Made by a program: the position numbers and the translations under genes | Shown: positions 33,343 through 46,985 of the stretch, piece by piece | Numbering within the stretch: the first letter of the stretch is position 1 | How the letters are laid out: every line of letters starts with the position of its first letter | Notes under the pieces: generated by a model | Seen by the model: the letters and a program-made list of their open reading frames with translations, nothing else | What the model was told of the DNA's origin: nothing | Databases searched by the model: none | Origin: Rhynchonema sp. JSB1_4 | Taxonomy: Eukaryota > Nematoda > Chromadorea > Monhysterida > Xyalidae | Assembly (NCBI GenBank): GCA_030248065.1 | Contig: JASAMV010005008.1 | Coordinates: forward strand, 62,001-126,000 | Length of the DNA stretch: 64,000 nt | Reading direction: 5' to 3'

Positions 33343-35370
33343 CTATTCGTCATCATCCGAGCTCGAGAATAGCTCATCGATCGGTCGGATTTCTCCAAAC
33401 TGCTGCGATTGTGATTGCAATGGAAATTGTAGACTCGACGACCGCGCAAACACAGGCGGTTTCAGATCGTGAGTGATAGGCTGAAAGTATCACAAAAATA
33501 TTCAAACAATATCCGCAATAAAGTGTTTCACACACCTGCGTTTCATCGAGTCCTAACGCTTCATCCAAGAACTGTGCTTCGTTGTTCTGTTCGTCGTCGT
33601 TTTCGTTTCTCTCCTCTGAATCAGAGTCCGATGAGAACAGATCGTCTTGCGAAAGCTGCAAGTCACAAATAAAATGCAAATATATCGGTCTCCAAACGAA
33701 TACCAGTATTCTGGTACCTTTTGCGATTGCGATTGAGTACCAGCCGCAGCCATAGCAGCATTGCTGTGTTCGTCCTCATCGCTGGACGACGAGAAGCCAT
33801 AGTCGATGTGGGCTGGCTGGCTTGCACTGAACACTTGTGCTTGCATAGATGGAGGCAGTTGGCAGGGTTGAGAATGGGATTTGTTGTAATTGTGCGTAAG
33901 GGCGTCCAACTGGGCCACACGCTCGCTCAGAGATACTTTACTGTCGCGATCACTGCTGCTGCTCCCTTTGGCACTTGGAGCCTGTATTGTGTAAATATTG
34001 TGATGTATTTGACGCAAATGTTAAACATCGTGCGACATCAGTCAGCCGGGTTTGACACAACACACTAAACTTGACTGGCTGATGTTTCACAAAGGGATAA
34101 TAACCCAGCACATACCTCATACACGTCGGTTTCATTGTGTCCCATAGCGGACGCTAGTGAAGTATCAGTGGTGAAATCAATGGCAGCCTCGAATGCAGCT
34201 GGATTTCTCGCTATCACTGTGGGTTGTGACGGCTGGGTCGGTGGAGCGCTCTGACAAGCCGCTGACAACACCGAACTCGTGTGACCTGCAAGCAAGTGTC
34301 TCAAGTTTCGTCCAAAAATTAACAAGTGCTGCTGAAATTCAAAACATTATCAAAACATTTATCAATCGACAGTAGCACACTGCAATCACACATAGCATGA
34401 CAAGCTCATTATATCGTTTTTCTTGGTCCAAAGAAAGCGCAGAACATGCCCAACCAACTCCTACTTGAGGTAGAGTCTCTGCGTTTCGACTCAAACATGC
34501 AACTGTGAAAAGAAAGAGACAGAAACATGTCAAAAATCACCGACGGAATGTGACAAGGGAAATGTTTCACAAGCTGGTTGTGAGCAATTTGCTGGAGAGT
34601 TGTCAGCACGGTACTGAAACATTCTTCTGTCTCCTTGCCACAAACGCCTTGTCTGATAAACGAGGGCACATTGTGCTTTTCATTGGTTTTCTGAAATCTC
34701 GACCTCAACTAAAAGTTCGCTTATAACACGGGTGACTTCCTTTCACAAGCACAAAAGGGAAGTATAGTAAATTTCTAATTTCGTTGCCTCATGCATTCTT
34801 ACAGACGCAGGGAAACTCCTGTTCGAAGTCGAAGCAGGCAACAAGCTCAACACACAGTCAACAAGCCACGCAGCTGGCTCGTGTGCGTTACGAATGTTTC
34901 AGCCACACAAGCTGTGTGTGTCAGCCGCGTGTGGCTTGTTCACTGTGTGTTGAGCTTATTGCCTGCCTCGACTTCGAACGGGAGTTTCCCTCGCGAAGAA
35001 AAAAAGAAAAAATTTATATACTACAAATGAAACAGCACCCAGGCACTTACTAGCATCCAATAACTGATCCTCTCGTTTCTGCTTGTGTTTCGATGTTTTC
35101 AACTTCAACGCACCATGTAATGCACTGGCAATGCTGTTCTCAAGCTCAGCACTGCCCTCAACATTGAACATTTGCAACGATTTCGTCCGGTACCCCAGAT
35201 TGGTGTCGTCGCTGTGCTGAAATACCGGACTCAGACAGCGATAGCGGACGGAGACAATGAGATCACTAACTGCCAACCATCAGAATCTGCACGATCGACG
35301 CCGCTGCCAGTTTGCACGCGTCCTTCTCTTTCGGCAACAAATGGTCGATATCCGCTGTGTTGCTCGTCAT
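33343..35370 (-). CDS. Unrecognised acidic, serine-rich protein, 369 residues
   Basis: I do not recognise this protein. Exons are 35278-35370, 35051-35216, 34390-34502, 34116-34331, 33718-33981, 33536-33655 and 33343-33480 (1110 bases, all phases matching, ATG to TAG). Residues 1-150 look helical and conserved-like, with LQMFNVEGSAELE, KLKTSKHKQKRE and LLIFGRNLRHLL. From about 150 it is low-complexity, rich in S, P, Q, D and E. Two similar acidic motifs, DDLFSSDSDSEE (near 288) and DELFSSSDDDE at the extreme C-terminus, resemble short linear peptides that bind adaptor or trafficking proteins; that reading is inference. It lies 597 bases downstream of mroh1 and 433 bases upstream of the NRK-MOCS2B gene, all on one strand. 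Intron 2 contains a foldback element. Confidence 0.75.
34810..34990. mobile_element. Foldback element in an intron of the 369-residue gene
   Basis: Arms at about 34810-34870 and 34929-34990 are inverted copies (GGGAAACTCCTGTTCGAAGT against its complement) with a few mismatches. Just outside, 34755-34785 resembles the end of the foldback at 642-883. Confidence 0.8.
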
Positions 35371-35967
35371 TTTAATGTTTCACACCGAAAAGAAAACATT
35401 TGAGTGGCGCACGATATTGGATAGCCGTACTAAAGCACGTTAAGACACAACGTTGGAACAAGCCAATAAAAATCAGGTACAAACAAACAGTAAGTCGATA
35501 ACACGACATTTATCATCTCAAATCAATACAAATGCAGCTCATCTTGATTTTACTATTTGTATAGTATTCAGCAAACTGAGTTACAGATGATCAGCCAATA
35601 ATCTTAATGTCAAATAAAAAAATTAAAGAGAACAGATACGAAGCATGAGACAGTGAGGCAAATAGTGACCATACGAAGTCATACAGGCTAGCGATGACAA
35701 GATATAACCGATCAATCAATAAATCACACCCGAAAAGCACCCATAAATGATAAATGTGTAGACGTGAGGAATTAACCCATCACGAACATAAATAAGCCAT
35801 CGGACTCCCGCAAGACAAAGATGCGACTACAATTAATCGACCAAGACGTAGGTCACAAAATCACAGTTGAGACACAAAGGTTTTGGAAGCATATAATTCT
35901 CGATTGTGAATCAAAAATGAATATTGATATTTGTGAATAAAATTAAAAGAACAGAACATCATCAGAA

Positions 35968-38900
35968 TCAGAAATAGGCGTGTAAGTTAGCGATTGCTTC
36001 CGCGGCACAGTGACGAACTTCGGTTTCCGGTTCCTTCAGCAGCAGCGAAAGGCCTGAACTTACAATGAGCTTTGAGTGATGGAAAACTAGATTCTTATCA
36101 CGTGCAAGGAGCATACGATGTACAGCTAGTGCTGATCCTTCACAGATTTGCAAATTCCGCCACAAGACAAAAATGCGAAACAATGCTCTTTGACAAACCA
36201 GTAAAAATTAGCTCCTTCGACACCGTTCGTCGCACTTCCTTCTGCGCCGCGCCCAACAAAAAGCCTGAGAAAGCTGATATTAAGAAAATTTGGGAGCACT
36301 TTGTTATTGCCACAAACCAGTCAGCAAAGCTGCGTTCGCACGAATTCGCGTTGATGAACTCTTGTAATAATTTGATGAACAGAGAGCATAGAAATTCAGG
36401 CGATCACTGAAGTCGGTCACCTGAAAATGTTTTGTACGTGACATTTACATGTTTGTTGGTTTCCTTGGTGGCGACGAAGCGCGGTGACGAACTTGCGAAA
36501 AGATCTCACCAGAACTTTAGTGAATTCCCTGATAAAGTTGCGATACACAAGCGAGACGAGCTGGGTGTCATTCTCATGACTTTCCAGTTGCTCCTTGATC
36601 ACTCGTGCCGGGTTATCGCCAAGCAACGTGCCGATTTTGGTGAACACGTGCACACAAGCCTGTCAAAGCAAGATTATTAGTGAATAGCAGACTAGATACA
36701 TCCAAGTTAAAAAGCAGAAACACCAACCATTTGCACTTGCGGTTCTGTGTCAAACATGTGCAACAGCAGGGCACACATGTTTGTGTGCAATTGTTCCCTG
36801 TACGCATCACAGTCGCCAAACGTGGCCAGACGGGCCAACAGTTCGAAGGCGACCGCACGCACCGCGGCGCTGTCCTAAAAAGACATGGAATTGTGTGTTG
36901 GCGTTCCATTTTTTGGTAATAATGAATTTACCGAAACCGGATTCTTTCTGACTCACCTTCTCAAAACAGGGTCGTATTCTCAACAGCACCGACACCAGAA
37001 TGTCGTCCATATGACTGCGCTCAATGCGCGTCGCCAGTTTGTTCAGTGCCTGCAACCCGAGGCAAAACTATAGTGCAAACAAACATACGAACAAGCAAGC
37101 ACCCAACTGAACTAAGACATCAACCAACCTGCATAGCCTCGAGCGCCACCTGATCTTTGGTATCAGCCGGGTCCTCCATACCCGACATGACAGCACTGAG
37201 CGCAACGGCTGTGTACTTGAGCAGTTGCTCACGTGATGAATGCGCCAGATCACCGAGACCACGCACGGCCAGCTGAAAGATTGGATAAAAAAATATTAAT
37301 TCAATATCTATATGACGGCTGATACTTGTTGGTTTAGTCATTATCAACCCCGACCTGTCTGACGGTAATACAATTATCAGCCAAACATCGCACATGCACA
37401 TCGACTAACGACGCCAACAGCTGGTTGTCGGCTTGACCCGATTCGTTGCTGAAACAAATTGTCAAAAAATTTTGCACCCCTGATCTTCAATCAGCTGCTG
37501 CTCAAACATCACCCATTTTCACGCTAACGGATGTAATCTGATGAACGCCGACAGCATCGCGATCGCGACCACTCGTTGTTCGTCTCTGAATGTGCACAGT
37601 TTCGGCTCGAGCAGATCGCTGATTGGTTCGATCCATTCGGGATGCGATGCCGCGATCGGCTTGCCAACGTGGTGCACCTGACAGCCCTTATCTGTGTTAT
37701 TTATTCACATGGGATCTCATGTTCGCATTATTTATTCCCTCGTTCTTGTTCATGCATAGGCGAGGTCAGAAACTGCCAGCATAAACTGCTGAGGAACATT
37801 CTCCCTTCCGAAACGTGTTTCGATGACCAGACCCACAAAATCGCCTGACACAAAGTCCCTCTTCAACTTCAAGTGCACTTACAGCATTGCTATAGTGTTG
37901 CGTGTCCTCAAAGTCCTGCCAGGCGTGCACATCATTCAAATGTTGCACGATCGAATCGGTACGCACGCGCACGAACAATGTCTTGATGGCGACATGTACC
38001 AACGACGCTGGGTAACTGAAGTGTGCATTGCGCAGCGACAGTATCGGGTCACAAGTTCACTTTCAAATTGACAAATGCTGCTGTATATCCAAACCAAGTA
38101 TGCAAACTTGACTAGCTATAAATTAACAAATACCTGTGCTGTTTCCTGAGATCCACGGTCACAACGGTGGTGTTGAACGGAAACTGTGTGCCGACAATCG
38201 AGCCGCAGTGAATCAACAGCACTGTCAATAGACGGGGGAACAGTTTCAGTAATGTTTCATCAGAATCGGCACCCTGCATCGAATGGAAACAGCGTTTATG
38301 AACATGGGACCACCACCAAACCAATGCTATATTGCGCAAGCCCACCTTTATGCACTCAATCAACGCAGCCGTGTGCGTGAGCGCTTCGGCTTTCACCAGT
38401 CTAACGTTGGTGTTGTCCGGCTGTTCATATGCTGCCTGATCGATTTCATCAATACGTTTGCACAGATGGTCCAACATCGATGGCAACAGCTTGGAGCTGC
38501 GCGCCAACACGTGCCAGCAATCGACTACCGACCTGAACAAACTATTCAGCATTATTTATTATTTGAATGTTTCCTTCGGAATGCACAACCTGGAGTCTGA
38601 CATTGCCCTGGTGATGCCAGCCGTTTACAAACTGCGTGATGACAAGCGTTGAGTAGCTAGTAGCTATTTCGCAGTGCTTCATCAAAGGCAACAATGCACG
38701 CATAACTTAGAAGAAAGTCACAGTCGGCTAAAATAATGGACAGCTGCACATAAACCAAAACGATTTTCCGCCATGACGGTGAGGAACGAAAACCAAAAAG
38801 TATCATGAACGCAAAGCCACGCAAATGAAAACTGACTGCGAGAATGGCAGTGGTTGTTCGAGCAATGTGGTGACAAGTGATGTGAGATGATGATTGGCGT

Positions 38901-41900
38901 AGTGCAACAATGACTGCAGTGTTTCCGCATACGCCTGCATGCTTGACAACGACTCGAGCTTTTGTAGAATCGCGACCACCAGTGTTTCGCACTGAAACAA
39001 GGTAGCATAGCATTGAAATCTCAGAAAATTTTGAGAAGTCTATATGCACTGCGAAAGACGTTTCTGTAAAACAAAAAAGTAAAAATGCAGCAACCAAGAA
39101 GATCACGATTACCTCATTCTGCAGATGCTGTCCTCGTTGCGTGAGTACATGTGTGAGCAATGTGGCTGTGGCACAAGCCACCGATGACTGTTTGTCGAGC
39201 ACAACATCGAACAACACCGATAGGTATGTTTGCACTTGTTTGGGTGGCAGACGTTGCTCGACCACCTGGGTGCAAGCATTGGGAGCAAGTCAGTTGATGA
39301 ACCATACAGTCGCCTTTGAAGCAACACAATATATAATATATATAATATATATATATATATATAATATACATATGTGGGTGTGATGCCGCTTTGTATTTAC
39401 TTATCCTCATACCACTCCACTTGCAATTGTTTATCATCTTTTCCGGGGACAATCACCAATACGCATAGACTGACCTCAGCCATTTGTGCCAACACACGCA
39501 TGTGTTCGGTTGAATCCGTGCTCTTCAATATCTCCGGCCAATCGTGCATTTGTTCGGCACATGTGTCACGGTAGTCCTTGCCATGACCTGAAACATTAAC
39601 AATTTTAACCAGGTCGGTTGTTTCTTAGTACAAACGTATGTATTACGAATGCTCGTCCAAACGGTAGTTTATGCAAGCTCTACCCTTGGTCCAGGTCTGT
39701 GCCGAGCGCAGACCCACACTCAATCTGATAGCCGGACCAATATTTTCGGCGACACCACTGTTAATGTTTCACCTTTGTGCAACGCAGCCAACGATAACAT
39801 CCATTGGACACATTGTACGGCCAGACTACGCACACCAGTGTCGGAGTCCGCGAATCGTGGACAGAAACGGCCGAAACCAGAGCCCAGCAGGGAGAACTCG
39901 GTTGCACGCTACAAATCATAACATGACTGTCCTTCATGTGGTAATTGTAACATTGTTTTGAGGGTTGTTTGCCGCTGTTTTTTGGTTGTCTTATTTTTCA
40001 ACGTCTTTTGTATTGTTGTTTTGTGCGGTGCCAAACATGGGAAAACCGTCTTCCAAAAACTAGCTCCACACCTTGGGACCATGACCAAACACGGCTCTAA
40101 TCTAATTTACTGTGCAAATTTTGACAAAAGGAATCATTTTCAGGTTGCTCAACCAACCAACCCCAAGCGTGCAATCGGTTGCCATCGAATAATACGTCTT
40201 CAACAATAACAGGGTCGTTTGAAATGCACGTAACCGTTCGCTATCATGTTCGGAACACAGGTATGGCTGGACAATCTGAAAAACGCAGAACGATAAAAAT
40301 AAAAACTACAGAAAAAATTCTTTTAAAATTATCACAGATCTCACATTTTTCGCGAGCGTCAGCGTGTTGACCACGGGTCTTTTGCGAATGAGTTCAGTGA
40401 AAACGGAATGGAAAGATTCGAGAAAATTCTCATCGGTTGTGACCTGCAGCAAAACAAACAATACGTACGGCACAACAGTAGAAAAAATTACAAAAAAACA
40501 ACACGAATAATTCACTTGGATTCCGTCGAATGCAATGGGAGGAACAGCAATTGTGGTTGCGGTGTAGAAATAGGTGCACAGCACACCACAGACGGTTTTG
40601 ATTTCTTGCTGACTCAGCAGCGGATCGAGTTTGCTGCAAGGCAAATATAAATACTGTGTCTGTACATGCATTTAAAACAAACCATGTTCCCAAATTTTCA
40701 TGCCGAGCCACGTACATGAGTGACGCAGTGGCTCGAGCAGCCAGCATTCGCACGTTGGTTGTGCACGACGAGGCCGACTCGGATTGGACGTAATCCTGGG
40801 GAAAGAACACAAATTAATGAAAAAACACCAAAAACACAAACAACAGACGAACCACAATGTGCTGCAAGTACATGGTCCTTTCACTGAGCGTATAGTCAGC
40901 TTTCAGGTGTGTGGGATGCAGCGCGTCACCGATTAAGGTGATCGTTTGCAACAGGCATTCCTTGACCACCGTTTCCTGGCACAAGTAAAGGTTTATGCAA
41001 AAAAAATGATTAAATAATTTAGGAACCCCACCTTTGCATTCTCAAAGTACGGCTTCAGAAACCTCGAAATGGTCTGCTGAAATCGCTGTGTGATGATATC
41101 GATCGGGCAGTATCTGACTAGATAGCCGTAACTCAACAGAATCGATGCCCGCAGCGCACACGTGTCCAGATCGTCGTACGACTTGTGCATGCTGTCCTGA
41201 AATCGGAATCCTTCTGTTGCTGATATAATTCAGGATCAGGGGTGGGTGGGGTTGGGTTCATAAGCAAAGAGAAGGTGGACGTAGGAACAATGTGCAGCCG
41301 CACAAAATGTCGAAGAACCAAGAGCAAATCACGGAACAACAATTCCAAATCGCTGATTACCTTTATGAATCCGAACCATCCGCCCGACCGCTTCTGATGT
41401 TCCCATTTGGCAATGTTCTCCAATCGTGTCAGTATCAAATCGGGATGCGCGGTCGCACAATAGCCAACAGCTTGCGCGCAACCCTGGCGTGTGGGGAAAA
41501 CATGCACTCAGAATATTTGCCGTAAAACGCTTTCACAAAATGACCAGTTGAACGAGGCCGGCAAATGTTTCATGGAAGTAATAAGTTACAATCTTATTCG
41601 TACCACAGTGCTCGATCTGCTCTGAAACAAAGTCAACAGAAACGTTGCACAAAAACGTGAGTGAACCTGTCGTTCCAGATGATTTTGATGATTGACCGAT
41701 TTGAACACCAACTCAACGTGATTGATCACAAATTGATGGTCCACAATCTTGGTGAGCACACCGCCAATGCAACGGCACAGAAATCGCTGTGAAGTGGTAA
41801 TGGTTTCAACATTGAATGTACATGAACTTTTTGTGTGCGGCCATGCGATTTATCAATGCAGAAAAACAGAACATAATAAAATGCGGCGAATGGTTCGCAT

Positions 41901-44900
41901 TCGCACAATCATAGCACGGATATACATGTACCACATGTGAAGGCCTAGCACAAGAGATGCAGGTTGCCCGTTTAAGCTTGTTCTTTGAAGCTTTTCGCTT
42001 ACGCTTATACTTAGACCGCAGTGGGGCTGACACCTAAAGCAACATAACATCAGACAGAAGCACATGTCCTTCGGCTTGAGAGATAGCAGACACAAACTTC
42101 ACAGAACAGATTTCCCAGCACAAACCTTTTCCTGCGGTGAATTCGTATACAAATTGAATTGTTTCCCAAACGCAGCCGCCAGATCACAACGCCAGTCACC
42201 GTCCGAAACCGCGATGGTCGCGTCGAGTAGAAACTAAAGAAAGTGAAACATTCAGCTGAAAAAGAGTAAAACGTTTGACGCAAAACAAAACATATGGTGA
42301 GTTCTTGACTGACTTTCAGCACAGCAGCTTCCCAGTCGTGTTGCGTTACGGCTTCACTTTCTGAAACAGGGTCAGATGTCCGATCAACAGCAAAGGAAAG
42401 CACAAGTTCATTGACCGACCGCTTTTCTCGACCATCTGCTTCAATTTGATGACGTTCGCAGCGAACAGTTGCACAAAGCACTCATGCAGCCACTCGGCCA
42501 ACACGCTCAACATGTCCAGCACGACCAGAGCACGTTTTCTGTCTTCATTCAAGCCACCACCTCCAAGCAGACATAGTAATCGAGCGAACACTTGGTGGCG
42601 GCCGGGGATACGTGCTGCAGCAGTATGTTTGCGTTTTAGGCATCATTTTTTGTGCTTCCGATTAGGCTTTGGCTCAAGCCTTCGGTTAAGCCTAACAATT
42701 TACGGCTGCAAGCAGTGCAGCATGACCAGGAAATGCTATGATGACATTTCATTATCATGGCACAGAATCCATATTGCTGCGGTATAATACGCTCACACGA
42801 TTTACAAAAGCAATAAACATTAATTAATCCACCGAAAACAACGTACGGTTGACGTGCGCTTCGACATTGTTGTCTTCGGCATTTGGTTTTGGCGATTCGA
42901 CCACGAGCGGTTTGTCTGCGTTGTGCGCGATGACAACCAGTGCACGACACAGATCACTGATCATCGGGGAATACGACTCGACGCAGATGAACTCGAATAG
43001 ATACGGCCACATCAACTGAAACATTGTTATGGATTGGGTGCTCAGACATTTCGACTGATAAAAAATGAGCCAAAACCGTACCCGATGCGTCCTTTTAGCA
43101 CTTCATTGGTCCAAAACAACGAAACCACCAACACGCTTGGTTTTGTTATCAACGTGAACTGAGCCACAAAAGCCCCACATGTTCATAATCGACCACCGAC
43201 CTGTTTGGCTTGTGCATTATTCTTCGCAATGGTCAACAGCGCCTGTGCACATTGTCGACGCAATTCGGCTACCGATTGGCTGTCGCCATCACCGCCTTTC
43301 TTCTGAAATAAAAATCCGCTATTTTGCGGCCTCCATGTGTTTGATTTTTTGTATTCAAAGAGAAGCTTTGCAGGCGCGGTTGATAAATTTTCTTTATTCC
43401 ACTTAAGTCATACTTTTGTGATTAGCTTCAGACTTCATGTCATCAATGCAAAGCCGCCTCTGTCTTGCGGCAGCTATGTCGGCACAAAGCACGCTTCTGT
43501 TAGGTTACAAGCTGGATTCTATCTCTTGTTCTTGTTTCTGTGCGGGTACTAACGTCGGATTGTTGCTAAGGTGGCCGCATTATTACTGCCACCGCAGCGT
43601 GTGTTGTCAAAACGAATTGTTATTGGCATTTGTTGAGGATTTCTTTTGAAGTTAGCAATTGTAGTAATGCTATTCGTTGCCCCTTCCTTGCTGTGTCGCT
43701 CAATGTCAGTCTTGACACGTCAACCCTCCCGTGATTTACCTGTTGTTCCTCCGATGCTATCAGATTTCGAACGAGGAACTCCACCACTTGACCACCATTT
43801 TCAGCATCCAAATAATCATGATCTGCTAGAGCCACCGATAACGAGCACAGACTGCGTTTCACCTGCAAAGCTTGAATTACCAGTGAAAATATAAAATCAA
43901 AACAATGAAAACCCTACCGATTTTTTGCCTTACATATCTTGCAGTTTAAACAAAACCTTGTCAGAACTCAGAAATAAAACGAAAACAAAACAAAAAGAAA
44001 CAACGAAAACCAGCCAAACCAACCTTCACAGACACGCCAGTATCAGAGAGCACAGGTTTGAGTCCGCGCATGACCAACGCTTTTTTGTCGTTGAGAAACG
44101 GGCCAGATGAGTTGACAAGATGACGTATGATGCAAATCGATGACAATTTACTGCGATCGGCGGAACCACTTTGGATTTTCTGCACCAGATAGTAGACCAG
44201 ACGATCCGCGTTCACACACGCTGCAATTAAATCGGATAAACAATAAGTGCGCGAAGTAAAAATTTCCAAATGTGGTCAGGGATGCCCAACACAGAAAGGG
44301 GCACAATGGGCCCAACTTCAAAAAAAACTTGTACTGAAGTAGCAGGCTCAGAGAAGTAAGTTGTTTTTGCAACCCCTTGTATGTGAACTTACAAAGATTG
44401 CAAGAAATTTAACGAAAAGAAACTTAGTGAACGTCGAAGATGAAATTGTTCTTGTGGCTATCATACCTGATAACTGATGCATGTGAAATGCTGCGGCGGC
44501 GGTGAAAATGGAAATATTTAGACCTGACTTTTATGACAATTTTCACGAAAAAAATGGCGAACCGACCGGTCACATGAAAGCATCGCAACACTTCGCTCCT
44601 GATCTTTGCACTTGCGTTCTGTGGATCTGAGTAATCCACATCGTCCACAACCTGTGGGAACAAGGCAACCCACACTTCTTCCAGGTAGTGTTCGAGGGGG
44701 CACGGTTCGTATTGTACACAAGCCTCCAGCAAGCGACACAGACCCTGCAAGGCTTTTTTTGTGGTGGCAAAGATATTACGTATGTAACGACGTCACCAAT
44801 GGACATGAGAACAATGATTATGTTGACAATGTAGACCTAGCATCTACCAGTGAAACAGCATGCAGATCCATAGTCGGTTTTTTGTACAGTGCCAGAATGG

Positions 44901-46975
44901 CGGGAATCAACTTTCGCAATTCTTCCGTCAGTTTCTCGAACCCGATCACGTGACACAAATGACCAACACATTGCACCACGCACGCTCGAACCTACAAGAG
45001 AAGAAACAATTGGAAACAATAAGTTTGATGGATTATGAATTGTGACTTGGCAACCTTGTAATCTTTCACACTCAGCCATGCTGGACAGATGGTGTCATAC
45101 GCTTGTGAGAACTGTGGGATATAGACCTCGATTGATACGTTGGGATCGGGTGCACCGCCCTGCTCGGATAAATACTCGCACAGCGCTTCGCAGAAATGTT
45201 TGTAGGCTGAAAAGGAAGACAATTGCAGTCAAACCAACAGAGATAAATTCAGCGCTCTCTACCAACCTTTGGCAAAACAGCATTTCATCGAATCAGATTT
45301 GTTTGTTGAGCTAGATGACAACATCGGTAGACTGCGACTGAGAATATCGGATAGAAACGGGATGAATCCATGCGCTGGAGTAGAAAAATAGCGAAGAATG
45401 TTCAACATTTTAACTTTTTGCATTTTTATAAAAAGCACTTACCATTAGCATGCGCAATACGGCCGAAAGTGCGCACGACGTGTTGATGTGGTGTGCAGCC
45501 GGGCTGGAACTTCTGCAACAAACAGTCCATCACCGTGGTGCAGTAGCGACGACTCAGCGTGACCAGCACGTGCGATGCCGCCGTTTGCCATTCTTCATCG
45601 CTTTCCTGCATCAATTTGTCTGCTTTGCATGTAGTAAATACTATGCATTCAAACTTCAGACTCAGGCAATAAACGCCGTTACCGACCGATTTGGACATGG
45701 TCATTTCCTGTGTGGCCAGATTGATCATCAGTGAGACCAGCTGGTCGTCGAGTTTCTCAATTTGTTCGCTGCATATTCCGTTGATCACTTTCAGAATGAT
45801 GGCTCGATGCGCTGATGGAAGCTGAAACATGAGCTGTTTTATAACACATTCTGTTTGTCAAATCCTACCAAATTGATCAATCCTCAACCTAAAGAAACCA
45901 AACCATGATGACATTGACAACAAGAACCATAACCGCCAAGCGCCCACGAAAAGTCACAGCACTCTTTAGTGCAATTCTTAGGCTCAGACTTAGCAAAGGC
46001 CGGGCATAGGCCGAACCCTTTAACCTAGGCTTCGGTTTAATGTTTGACTTCAACAGTGCCGTAACTTCGGGAAAAAACAACAAACAGGGAAAGATCGCCT
46101 TAGCCGCTCGCTAAACCAAACAAAATTAATTTTGGAAACAAGCTGTACCGTGCTGGAGCAATTATTATCCATTGATAATGTGCTCGAGTTTTGCAGCTTA
46201 CGCATTATGGCTGATTTAGGCTCAACGACCTGCTTTTTTCATCAAAGATGTTGATGTATTTTTTTAAAGTGCCACATTTTATAGGGCGCAAGATGATCAA
46301 GTGCACGAAAGGGGTTGCTTATCGGGATTGGGATCCAGATACCTAATTAACCGGGATCGATACTTCTTAGCGGGATTGAAATTTTCCGGATCGGGATCGA
46401 GATAACAGTTTTTTTCTAGAACATTAGTCACCTAAGATAATTTTTCATTTTTGGATGCCGCAGTCGCGATGCAAAACAACCGCAGCACAAACGCCGTTAT
46501 ATTGTGCAAAAGAGACGCAAAACTGACCTTTTATCAACATTTTTGTCGTCACACACTATTTTATATCATACTAAAGTGACACAGCTACATTATTTAGCAG
46601 CTCTATAATCCCGATAAAAGTCCCCATAAGAATACCGGATCGGGATCCGGAGAATTAATCGGGATCGGGATTTCAGGATTTTATCGGGATTGAAATTCTC
46701 CGAAACGGAATCCCGTTCGAGCACTGCTCACTTGTTCGCGCGCTGGAAGCCACCTTTGCATTCACAGCTTGTCCTAACATTTACGTACTCAAAAATGTGC
46801 GAATTGCCTTCGATTAACTTCCGATGCCAACCTTTGTCTGCCGTGCGAGAAACGCGTGTGTCGTGTTCAACACCAACGCGGGCGCGTGTTGACCCAACAC
46901 ACCCAGTGATTTGGCAATCGCATCACGCACCTCCGTGTCCTTGTCACCGCAACCATCCAACAACGACGATATCAT
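35968..46975 (-). CDS. mroh1: Maestro heat-like repeat family member 1 (MROH1) orthologue, 1670 residues
   Basis: A large all-HEAT-repeat scaffold protein; its molecular role is poorly known. The 38 exons start at 46832-46975, 45683-45821, 45443-45619, 45267-45374, 45055-45206, 44848-44991, 44567-44744, 44024-44220, 43740-43862, 43201-43302, 42847-43015, 42420-42614, 42314-42360, 42126-42233, 41667-41786, 41361-41483, 41032-41196, 40853-40975, 40683-40795 and 40516-40633. They continue 40345-40443, 40162-40275, 39773-39908, 39475-39587, 39113-39265, 38837-38991, 38346-38532, 38134-38273, 37883-38015, 37523-37677, 37355-37448, 37129-37272, 36957-37049, 36728-36874, 36510-36659, 36318-36420, 36199-36264 and 35968-36053. 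The total is 5013 bases with all phases matching; human MROH1 is about 1640 residues. Diagnostic stretches are EEWQTAASHVLVTLSRR, LLQKFQPGCTPH, PAILALYKK, SEVLRCFHV and, near the end, LLTGFLLG with LLLKEPETEVRHCAAEA. These match my recollection of human MROH1 in order. Confidence 0.94.
46270..46735. repeat. CGGGATC-rich degenerate repeat in mroh1 intron 1
   Basis: CGGGAT and its variants recur many times (for example TCGGGATCGGGAT), ending in AATCCCGTTCGAGCACTG. Clustered subterminal repeats of this sort are typical of hAT-like element ends, but I could not find a matching left end. Confidence 0.5.
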
Positions 46976-46985
46976 GCCTGAGCAC
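46976..46985 (-). promoter_or_regulatory. Splice or trans-splice acceptor two bases before the mroh1 ATG
   Basis: The reverse strand reads GTGCTCAG, then GC, then the ATG. An acceptor this close to the start codon fits either a spliced-leader addition site or the 3' end of a 5' UTR intron. Confidence 0.4.

Noticed and set aside
34560..34720. Additional exon of the 369-residue gene (frame with QGVCGKETEECF)
   Set aside because: Its acceptor phase does not match the preceding donor. Skipping it gives a fully consistent model.
41600..41630. 18-base microexon in mroh1 (SRSSTV)
   Set aside because: It keeps frame but inserts residues where the family alignment needs none, so direct joining of exons 15 and 16 fits better.
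42640..46040. Interstitial TTAGGC telomere repeats
   Set aside because: Only isolated TTAGGC words occur (for example near 42663 and 45979), never in tandem.
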